Translations under genes and position numbers: made by a program
The notes under the pieces: generated by a model
Seen by the model: the letters and a program-made list of their open reading frames with translations, nothing else
Told to the model about the DNA's origin: nothing
Database searches by the model: none
Shown: piece by piece, positions 1 through 4,465 of the stretch
Layout of the letters: every line of letters begins with the position of its first letter
How positions within the stretch are numbered: position 1 is the first letter of the stretch
NCBI GenBank assembly: GCA_021814355.1
Contig: JAKAIJ010000191.1
Location: 1-5,207, forward strand
Source: Acidobacteriota bacterium
GTDB lineage: Bacteria; Acidobacteriota; UBA4820; DSQY01
Direction: 5' to 3'
DNA: 5,207 bases

Positions 1-59
1 CGGCCTTTCTGCCCCGCGGCCGCCGCGAAGTCCTGGTGCGGGCCCTGGCCGACTGCTGA
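1..59 (+). CDS. C-terminal end of an upstream gene (partial)
   Basis: Reading from base 3, eighteen sense codons end at a TGA at 57-59 and give AFLPRGRREVLVRALADC. Sixteen of the 18 codons end in G or C, the same bias as the genes downstream, which supports real coding. The fragment is rich in Arg and Leu and could be the end of a C-terminal helix. It is too short to name a family. No T-rich terminator follows: the next structure is the hairpin-rich repeat region from base 90. The gene is probably on the same strand as everything else here, but whether it belongs to the same transcription unit cannot be seen. Confidence 0.5.
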   Translation, partial: AFLPRGRREVLVRALADC

Positions 60-89
60 TACCAAATTGCCGTCATTCGTAGAGCATTC

Positions 90-218
90 GGCTGGAGGGT
101 GCTTCGCACCTTCCGGGACTCGCGGCCATCTCGTCGAAGGATTTGGGCTCGGGCTTGCCGCTGGGGAATCCTTCTCCGAGCCAGTCTTGCGAGCCCCGGC
201 CCTTCGGGTGCTCCAGCC
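90..218. repeat. 129-bp imperfect palindrome P1, folds as four-way junction
   Basis: The left and right halves are inverted copies in four blocks: 90-97 with 211-218 (8 of 8 pairs), 113-123 with 189-199 (10 of 11), 130-133 with 177-180 (4 of 4) and 136-143 with 167-174 (8 of 8). Between the outer and second blocks each side carries its own small hairpin: GGTGC-TTC-GCACC at 98-110 on the left and CCC-TTC-GGG at 200-208 on the right. The result is a cloverleaf-like four-way junction with linkers of only 0, 2, 0 and 2 bases. It resembles neither a tRNA nor a rho-independent terminator. It may be a palindromic repeat of the REP/MITE kind or a structured RNA; I do not recognise the family. Confidence 0.65.
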
Positions 219-268
219 TTCTAAAATTTTTGCTGCCCCCCCACCTACCTCATCGCGCCGCGAGTTTT
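219..268. other. AT-rich spacer between P1 and repeat copy E1
   Basis: This 50-bp linker contains the run AAAATTTTT at 224-232, the most A/T-rich patch in an otherwise extremely G/C-rich region, followed by a C-tract and then TTTT at 265-268 just before the terminal inverted repeat of E1. No gene is visible. The T-run lies ten bases after the P1 stem, too far for a standard rho-independent terminator, though a weak terminating effect on transcripts from upstream cannot be excluded. Confidence 0.4.
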
Positions 269-550
269 GGGCTCCGGCCCCCCAAGGGCTCTCAGCGCGT
301 TGGCTGCGCGGCCGGAGCGGATTCGCGGCGGCCCGGCGAAGGCGTGTGAACCCAAACACACGGAGAGCCGGGCCAACAAAGAAGCCGCCCGGCCCCGCGC
401 CAACCCGGAGGGACGCCGCCCGCGGGGCGCCCTGCTGCGTTGCGGCTCGTCGCCGATGCACCGTCCGGCACGCATCGCCTTCCTCGCCGCGCCTTGCATC
501 GCATCCCCGGGGGGGGCGTCGCGCGAGAGATCCTTGGGGGACCGGAACCC
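269..550. repeat. Repeat element copy E1, with terminal inverted repeats
   Basis: First of two directly repeated copies, about 282 bp and roughly 94% identical to the copy at 645-927 (about 16 substitutions and one single-base indel). Bases 327-464 are identical to 703-840 without a single change. The ends form imperfect terminal inverted repeats: 269-287 pairs with 532-550 at 17 of 19 positions. Inside lie conserved stem-loops: 330-374 (8-bp outer stem, small internal loop, 6-bp inner stem, loop AACCCAAA), 392-428 (8-bp stem GCCCCGCG/CGCGGGGC) and 454-477 (6-bp stem CGATGC/GCATCG). It has no transposase gene. The size, terminal repeats and structure fit a non-autonomous MITE-like element or a structured RNA. 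Long open frames cross it on both strands but are not credible genes. Confidence 0.8.
330..374. other. Core stem-loop of the repeat, copy E1
   Basis: Bases 330-337 (GGCCCGGC) pair with 367-374 (GCCGGGCC). Bases 343-348 (CGTGTG) pair with 357-362 (CACACG) around the 8-base loop AACCCAAA. A purine-only internal loop, GAAGG on one side and GAGA on the other, separates the stems. The A-rich loop and purine internal loop stand out in this G/C-rich sequence and look more like an RNA or single-strand recognition structure than chance. The same 45 bases recur unchanged at 706-750. Confidence 0.6.
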
Positions 551-569
551 GAAGACCTCCTGCTGCGTC

Positions 570-632
570 ACGCGTCGCGGGCTGAGGCGCTCGACGTACA
601 TCCCAGTACGACTCGGCCTCGCCCGCTCGCGT
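570..632. repeat. 63-bp imperfect palindrome P2 between the two repeat copies
   Basis: The inverted blocks are ACGCG 570-574 with 628-632, CGGGC 578-582 with 621-625, GAGGC 584-588 with 616-620 and CGTAC 595-599 with 606-610, closing a 6-base loop at 600-605. It is nested inside a second inverted pair, because the 3' terminal repeat of E1 (536-550) also pairs with the 5' terminal repeat of E2 (645-659) at 13 of 15 positions. No coding sequence is supported. It shares the palindromic design of P1 and P3 but not their sequence. Confidence 0.6.
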
Positions 633-644
633 TCCTTGCATTGC

Positions 645-927
645 GGGTTCCGGCCCCCGAAGAGCTCTCGGCGCGTTGGCCGCGCGGCCGGAGCGGATTC
701 GAGGCGGCCCGGCGAAGGCGTGTGAACCCAAACACACGGAGAGCCGGGCCAACAAAGAAGCCGCCCGGCCCCGCGCCAACCCGGAGGGACGCCGCCCGCG
801 GGGCGCCCTGCTGCGTTGCGGCTCGTCGCCGATGCACCGTTCGGCACGCATCGCCTTCCTCGCCGTGCCTTGCATTGCATCCCCGAGGGCGGGCGTCGCG
901 CCAGAGATCCTCCGGGGGCCGGAGCCC
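645..927. repeat. Repeat element copy E2, with terminal inverted repeats
   Basis: Second copy of the element at 269-550, same orientation, offset 376 bp (377 bp after a single-base indel in a G-rich run). The terminal repeats 645-662 and 910-927 pair at 16 of 18 positions plus one G-T wobble. One terminal pair is compensatory: C283-G536 in E1 is G659-C913 here. The stem-loops of E1 recur at 706-750, 768-804 and 830-853. Differences from E1 cluster in the terminal arms and 3' part. Because 376 is not a multiple of three, an open frame running through both copies reads the identical core in two different frames, which argues against protein coding. Confidence 0.8.
706..750. other. Core stem-loop of the repeat, copy E2
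   Basis: Identical to the 45-base stem-loop at 330-374: an 8-bp outer stem 706-713 with 743-750, a 6-bp inner stem 719-724 with 733-738, and the loop AACCCAAA at 725-732. Its identity while the flanks have diverged suggests either a recent duplication with gene conversion or functional constraint. Confidence 0.6.
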
Positions 928-934
928 CTACCCG

Positions 935-995
935 ATCCGCGCGGAACGCCGCCTTCCGAAGCGAAGCTCCGGAAGGCGATTCCTCCAGGACGGAT
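935..995. repeat. 61-bp hairpin P3 closing the repeat region
   Basis: The pairs are ATCCG 935-939 with CGGAT 991-995, GGAA 943-946 with TTCC 980-983, CGCCTTCCG 950-958 with CGGAAGGCG 970-978, a 1x1 mismatch, then AGC 960-962 with GCT 966-968 around a GAA triloop. It also contains the perfect 10-bp palindrome TCCGCGCGGA at 936-945. No T-tract follows, so it is not a canonical terminator. It is the third palindrome in the alternating series and lies 68 bp upstream of the putative promoter of the downstream operon, where it could insulate or regulate transcription. Confidence 0.6.
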
Positions 996-1025
996 GTCAA
1001 ATTGGCATGAAAAGCTCTCGTAGGC

Positions 1026-1048
1026 CAGGCGGGTTTCTCAACAGCCTG
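1026..1048. other. Small hairpin upstream of the promoter
   Basis: CAGGC (1026-1030) pairs with GCCTG (1044-1048), with an inner GTT/AAC stem and a TCTC loop at 1036-1039. It lies between the repeat region and the -35 box. It may be an operator-like or attenuating structure, or chance. Confidence 0.25.
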
Positions 1049-1063
1049 CGTCCTCGCCCGCCC

Positions 1064-1092
1064 TTGCCGCCCGGCGCCCCCGGCACTAGAAT
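1064..1092 (+). promoter_or_regulatory. Probable housekeeping-sigma promoter of the three-gene operon
   Basis: TTGCCG at 1064-1069 and TAGAAT at 1087-1092 are separated by 17 bp, the ideal spacing for a sigma-70 type promoter, and each differs from consensus at one or two positions. The A/T-containing -10 stands out in a G/C-rich background. Transcription would begin near 1099, giving a short leader of about 16 bases that still includes the ribosome binding site at 1101-1107. Predicted from sequence only. Confidence 0.5.
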
Positions 1093-1100
1093 GGCCGCGC

Positions 1101-1107
1101 GGGGAGG
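1101..1107 (+). promoter_or_regulatory. Ribosome binding site that fixes the start at 1115
   Basis: GGGGAGG is followed by a 7-base spacer and ATG at 1115. The in-frame ATG at 1091 overlaps the predicted -10 box and has no comparable site, so 1115 is preferred. Confidence 0.65.
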
Positions 1108-1114
1108 TCGGCGC

Positions 1115-1849
1115 ATGCTGCGCGCGGACGCCACATCGGACGAGCTATGGGCAGCCCTGCCGGGCCTCCGCGCCGACGAGCTCCCGGACCTCTTCGCCCA
1201 CCCCGCCGCGGACGAGAAGCACATTCTCAAGGCGCTCGAGCGCAACGACCTCCCCGGCGACCTCCTGCGGGCGGTGGCCCACGGGCGCTGGGCCCGCTCC
1301 CCCCGGGTCCAGTTCTACCTCGTGAACCACCCCGCCACCCCGCTGGCCGAGGCCATGAACCTGGTGAAGTTCCTCTTCTGGCGCGATCTCAACCTGGTGA
1401 TTCTCAACTTCAGGCTCGCCGCGGAGGTCCGCCACCTCGCGGAGGGCGTCCTGACCTCCCGGCTCCCCGCCATGGCGGTGGGGGAGAAGGTGGCGCTGGG
1501 GCGCCTCGCGGGCGGACAGATACTCAAGACCCTCCGACTCGAGAAGGACGCGCGGGTCATCGCCGCGCTGCTCGAGAACTCCCGCCTCGTCGAGGAGGAC
1601 GTCCTCTTCATCGTGAACCAGAGCCGGACCCCCGCCCCCATCCTCGAGGCGGTCTCGCGGGACCCGCGCTGGTCCACCCGCCGCGAGGTGAGGGTGGCCA
1701 TGCTCCGCAACGCCAGCACGCCCCTGGGCGTGGCGGTGCCCTTCATCGCCCACCTCAGCGCCCAGGACCTGCGCTCCCTGCTCAACGACCCCAAGGTCCC
1801 GCCGGCCGTGCGGCGCATGATCCACACGCGGCTGGAGGGCGCGCGATGA
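1115..1849 (+). CDS. Helical-repeat (HEAT/LRV-like) scaffold protein, short paralog
   Basis: A 244-residue soluble protein with no signal peptide or clear membrane span, predicted to be all-helical. Two copies of one module are visible. Residues 53-92 contain RW, then LVNHPATPL and later DL; residues 179-219 contain RW, LRNASTPLGVAV and again DL. The pattern is W-x(n)-V-x3-L-x2-N-x2-T-P-x3-A-x(n)-L-x3-D-L. Residues about 122-240 align with residues about 246-363 of the protein encoded at 2622-3758, so the two are paralogs. The fold resembles leucine-rich-repeat-variant or HEAT-type proteins found as uncharacterised proteins in deltaproteobacteria. No catalytic motif is seen, and a protein-binding role is inference. 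The stop overlaps the ATG of the next gene (ATGA, 1846-1849), implying translational coupling with the RodZ-like gene. Confidence 0.85.
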   Translation: MLRADATSDELWAALPGLRADELPDLFAHPAADEKHILKALERNDLPGDLLRAVAHGRWARSPRVQFYLVNHPATPLAEAMNLVKFLFWRDLNLVILNFRLAAEVRHLAEGVLTSRLPAMAVGEKVALGRLAGGQILKTLRLEKDARVIAALLENSRLVEEDVLFIVNQSRTPAPILEAVSRDPRWSTRREVRVAMLRNASTPLGVAVPFIAHLSAQDLRSLLNDPKVPPAVRRMIHTRLEGAR

Positions 1850-2625
1850 AGCCGCCGCAGGGGCTCGGGGCCCGGCTCCGCAAGGAGCGCGAAGCCCTCG
1901 GCGTGGGGCTGGACGAGCTTTCGCGCGCCACGAAGATCCGCCGGGTCTTCCTGGAGGCCATGGAGGCCGAGCGCTGGGAGGAGATGCCCTCCCCGATCTT
2001 TGTCGCCGGCTACCTCAAGGCGGTGGCGCAGCACCTTCGCGCGGACCCCACCCCCTGGCTCGCGGCCCTCGAGGCGGAGCTCGGGGCCCCGCAGTCCTCC
2101 CCGCCGGCCGCCGCGGCGCCCGGGGCGGCCTCGGGCGGATTCCGCTCCAAGCTCACCGCCCTGGGGCTCGCCGGCGCCATCCTCGCCGGCGGGGCCGTCG
2201 TCGCCTACCTGGCGGTCCGGGAGCGGCACGCCGTTCCCCCCGGGGGAGTGGAGGCGCCCCCCGTCCTGAAGTATCCTCCCGTCCCGGAGGCCGCCCCCGC
2301 CCCCATCGCGGGCGCGCCGGCGCCGGAAGCGACGCCCGCCCAACCCGCGCCGGTTCCCCCCCCCGCCGCGGCTTCCGCGCCCGGCGAGGACCTCGTCCTG
2401 GAGGCGCGCTCCCCGTGCTGGGTGGAGCTGACCGCCGGGCCGAAGCGGCTAGTCTACCGGGAGCTGGCGGCGGGCGAGCGACTCGCCTTCGCGGGGCGCT
2501 CCTTCCGGCTGACGGTGGGGGACGCGGCGGCGGTGCGGGTAACCTACCGGGGGAAGGAGATCCCCCTCGCGGGAGGGCAGGGGACCGTGGTGAAGGCGCT
2601 GGAACTTGGCGGGGGGGACGGATGA
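1846..2625 (+). CDS. rodZ: RodZ-like HTH membrane protein with DUF4115-type C-terminus
   Basis: This 259-residue protein has the full RodZ layout. An N-terminal Xre-type helix-turn-helix fold (about residues 6-75) carries LGARLRKEREALG, LDELSRATKIRR and YLKAVAQHL. A single membrane span lies at about 103-124 (LTALGLAGAILAGGAVVAYL), flanked by basic residues R100 and K102. A Pro/Ala-rich extracytoplasmic linker spans about 130-180. The C-terminal beta-rich domain, about 182-254, begins LVLEARSPCWVEL, typical of DUF4115. RodZ proteins bind MreB in the cytoplasm and help hold cell shape and the elongation machinery; some relatives have regulatory roles. GGAGGG at 1834-1839 lies 6 bases before the ATG, and the start and stop overlap both neighbours by ATGA. 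It is shorter than the E. coli protein, mainly in the linker. Family assignment is firm; exact orthology is less so. Confidence 0.85.
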   Translation: MKPPQGLGARLRKEREALGVGLDELSRATKIRRVFLEAMEAERWEEMPSPIFVAGYLKAVAQHLRADPTPWLAALEAELGAPQSSPPAAAAPGAASGGFRSKLTALGLAGAILAGGAVVAYLAVRERHAVPPGGVEAPPVLKYPPVPEAAPAPIAGAPAPEATPAQPAPVPPPAAASAPGEDLVLEARSPCWVELTAGPKRLVYRELAAGERLAFAGRSFRLTVGDAAAVRVTYRGKEIPLAGGQGTVVKALELGGGDG

Positions 2626-3758
2626 GCCACCCCGTCGTCGAAAGGATCCTGTCGGGCGAAGTCCCCGTTGGCGTGCGCGCCACCGCCGCCAAGGGGCTCC
2701 TCCCCATCCCCCGCGAGGACCAGATCGAGCTCTGGGCCTGCCTGCGGAACGACGAGGATCCGGAGGTCCGCATCGCCTGCCGCGAGAGCCTCTCTTCCGT
2801 GGACCACGACGAGTGGCTCCAGCTCCTGCCCGAGGGCGACTTCCGCCCCGAGTTCTTCGACTTCGCCGTCCGGGTGCTGGCGAAGACGCCAGACCTGGCC
2901 GAGGTCCTCGTGGCGAACCGCTCCCTCCCTGATGAGGCCATGGTCCGGCTGGCGGAATCGGCCCAGCCGGCCCTCCTGGACCGCCTCCTCGACGCCCAGA
3001 ACCGGATGCTCGCCCACCCGCCCCTCGTGGTGGCGATGCTCAACAACCCCGCCATCACTTTCACCCAGGTGCGCCGTCTCTTCGACATGGCCGAGCAGTT
3101 TTTCCGGGAGCACTCCCAGATCCCGGAGATCCTGGAGACCAAGTTCGGGCTGAAGATCGGCCACGCGGGCGGCGCCTTCACGGTGGAAGCCCCGGCTCCC
3201 GCCGCTCCCGCGGCGGAGGCCGCCCCCGCCGAAGAGGCTCCCGCGGTGCCGGCGGAGGCCGGCGAGGGCGCGAAGGTGCTGGCCCTCGCCCAGAGCGACC
3301 AGGAGCTTTCCGAGGACCAGGTCAAGACCCTCTACCAGCAGCTTTTGACCATGAGCGTGCCGGACAAGGTCTCCCTCGCGCAAAAGGGGAACAAGGAGGC
3401 GCGCACCCTCCTCATCCGGGACAGCAACAAGGTGGTCCAGGAGGCGGTGCTCGACTCGCCCAAGATCACCGACGGCGAGACCGAGACCATCGCCAAAATG
3501 CGCAACCTCCCCGAGGAGCTGATGCGGAAGATCGCCCGCAACCAGGACTGGATGAAGCGCTACGGGGTGGTGAAGGGGCTGGCCACCAACCCGAAGACCC
3601 CGCCGGGCGTGGCCGTGCCCCTGGTCAACCGGCTGAACGATTTCGACCTGAAGAACCTCCAGAAGGACAAGAACGTCTCCGATCTCGTGCGGCGCGAGGC
3701 CAAGAAGCTCTACGAGGTGCGCCACGCGCCCAAGAAGACGGAGTTCAAGAAGCACTAA
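2622..3758 (+). CDS. Helical-repeat (HEAT/LRV-like) scaffold protein, long paralog
   Basis: A 378-residue soluble protein in two parts. Residues 1-180 are HEAT-like helices, including RNDEDPEVRIACRESL at 42-57 and the degenerate module AMLNNPAIT at 138-146. An Ala/Pro/Glu-rich linker (about 189-216) leads to a second helical domain (about 230-366) with NKEARTLLIRDSNKVV at 257-272, W310 and TNPKTPPGVAV at 322-332. That second domain matches the C-terminal half of the product of 1115-1849 and a type I recall as widespread but uncharacterised in Geobacter-like deltaproteobacteria. The C-terminus is lysine-rich (KKTEFKKH). No enzyme motif is present; a scaffold or adaptor role is inference. It starts inside the stop of the RodZ-like gene (ATGA, 2622-2625) behind a G-rich stretch at 2611-2618, a weak ribosome site, so its translation probably depends on coupling. 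It ends with TAA at 3756-3758. Confidence 0.85.
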   Translation: MSHPVVERILSGEVPVGVRATAAKGLLPIPREDQIELWACLRNDEDPEVRIACRESLSSVDHDEWLQLLPEGDFRPEFFDFAVRVLAKTPDLAEVLVANRSLPDEAMVRLAESAQPALLDRLLDAQNRMLAHPPLVVAMLNNPAITFTQVRRLFDMAEQFFREHSQIPEILETKFGLKIGHAGGAFTVEAPAPAAPAAEAAPAEEAPAVPAEAGEGAKVLALAQSDQELSEDQVKTLYQQLLTMSVPDKVSLAQKGNKEARTLLIRDSNKVVQEAVLDSPKITDGETETIAKMRNLPEELMRKIARNQDWMKRYGVVKGLATNPKTPPGVAVPLVNRLNDFDLKNLQKDKNVSDLVRREAKKLYEVRHAPKKTEFKKH

Positions 3759-3772
3759 GGCGCGGTTGCGCC
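3759..3772. other. Small intergenic hairpin
   Basis: GGCGC (3759-3763) and GCGCC (3768-3772) form a perfect 5-bp stem with a GGTT loop immediately after the TAA of the preceding gene. There is no T-tract, so termination would be weak at best, and the structure overlaps the predicted -35 box at 3766-3771. Confidence 0.3.
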
Positions 3773-3795
3773 CCGCCGGGACCTTAGGCTATAGT
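3766..3795 (+). promoter_or_regulatory. Probable promoter of the J-protein/phosphatase pair
   Basis: TTGCGC at 3766-3771 and TATAGT at 3790-3795 are separated by 18 bp. TATAGT differs from the sigma-70 -10 consensus at one position and is one of the few A/T-rich hexamers nearby. The expected transcription start, 6-8 bases after the -10, falls at about 3802, almost exactly on the ATG at 3803, so the mRNA may be leaderless or nearly so. Read-through from the upstream operon is also possible because no strong terminator lies between. Confidence 0.45.
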
Positions 3796-3802
3796 GAGGG
3801 CG

Positions 3803-4465
3803 ATGGACAAGACCTTCTACGAGATCCTCGGCATCGAAAAGGCGGCTTCGCACACCGCGGTCCTGGAGGCCTTCCGGGAGTTGGTGCGCCAGCACCACCC
3901 CGACAAGTTCAAGGAGCCCGCCGAGAAGGCGGCCGCCGAGGTCCTCCTCAAGGACATCACCGAGGCCTTCAACACCCTCTATAACGCCCGCAAGCGGGAG
4001 GAGTACGACAAGACGCTCCTGCCCGGCGGCAGCGCGACGCACGTCAAGAGTTCCCAAGAGCAGGCGAAGGAGTTCTTCCAGCAGGGAATGGCGCGCTACA
4101 AAGCGGGGGAGCTCAGCCAGGCCGTAAGCCTCTTCGACATGGTCCTGCGGGTCCAGCCCGACCACTCCGCCGCCCTCTTCTACGGCGGCATCGTGAAGAT
4201 GCGCAACCCCAAGTGGCGCAGCCAGGGGGCCGAAGCCGTGGAGAGGGCCATCGGGCTCGAGCCCTACAACGCCGCCTACGTGGTGGAGTACTGCCGTCTG
4301 CTCATCGCCATGGGCCAGTCTATCCGCGCCACCAAGATCCTCGACAAGGCGGCGGTGGACTGTCCCACGAGCGACGAGATCCGGGACCTCCTCGCCGAGT
4401 GCGCCGGCGGCGGGGACTCCAGTCCCAAGGGGGGCAAGTTCTCTCTCTTCGGCAAGAAGCCATGA
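3803..4465 (+). CDS. J-domain protein with C-terminal TPR repeats
   Basis: A 220-residue cytoplasmic protein. The N-terminal J domain (about residues 3-71) shows FYEILGI at 5-11, the essential HPD tripeptide at 32-34 followed by K35, and the closing helix ending REEYDKTL at 65-72. J domains stimulate the ATPase of DnaK/Hsp70. Residues about 85-190 are TPR-like helices (for example FFQQGMARYKAGELSQAVSLF and AVERAIGLEPYNAAYV), which would hold a client or partner. There is no Gly/Phe region or zinc finger, so this is a class III J protein rather than DnaJ itself. The tail is Gly/Ser/Lys-rich and ends SLFGKKP. I chose ATG 3803; an in-frame GTG at 3794 lies inside the -10 box and is less likely. 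GAGGG at 3796-3800 is only 2 bases from the ATG. The stop overlaps the phosphatase start by ATGA. Confidence 0.85.
   Translation: MDKTFYEILGIEKAASHTAVLEAFRELVRQHHPDKFKEPAEKAAAEVLLKDITEAFNTLYNARKREEYDKTLLPGGSATHVKSSQEQAKEFFQQGMARYKAGELSQAVSLFDMVLRVQPDHSAALFYGGIVKMRNPKWRSQGAEAVERAIGLEPYNAAYVVEYCRLLIAMGQSIRATKILDKAAVDCPTSDEIRDLLAECAGGGDSSPKGGKFSLFGKKP

Noticed and set aside
191..232. Rho-independent terminator (hairpin at 191-213 then T-run at 228-232)
   Set aside because: The T-run is separated from the stem by more than ten bases and is preceded by AAAA, so it does not form the usual U-tract.
67..725. Plus-strand open frames at 67-585 and 267-725
   Set aside because: They lie entirely in the palindromic repeats, have no plausible ribosome site or domain, and read repeated DNA in inconsistent frames.
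90..995. Integron attC sites or a CRISPR array
   Set aside because: The palindromes lack the RYYYAAC and GTTRRRY core boxes of attC sites and there are no short regularly spaced direct repeats. The two long direct repeats do not fit either system.
245..1000. 251-codon open frame on the minus strand across the repeat region
   Set aside because: It runs through both repeat copies, which are offset by 376 bp, not a multiple of three. The identical core is therefore read in two different frames within one ORF. There is no recognisable domain, and long spurious frames are expected at this G/C content.
1002..1016. Sigma-54 type promoter (TTGGCATG then GC)
   Set aside because: GG at 1004-1005 and GC at 1014-1015 are 8 bases apart rather than the required 10, and the TTGC half is missing.
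440..1114. Upstream in-frame extension of the gene at 1115
   Set aside because: The frame stays open back to 440, but that part lies in the repeat, has Arg/Pro-rich low-complexity translation, and the start at 1115 has a good ribosome binding site and a promoter just upstream. ATG 1091 overlaps the -10 box.
1145..1825. Minus-strand and alternate-frame open frames over the operon (for example 1145-1825, 1315-2343, 2153-3325, 2544-3755)
   Set aside because: They are shadows of well-supported plus-strand genes. They show low-complexity translations without motifs, while the plus-strand frames have domains, ATGA overlaps and the expected codon bias.
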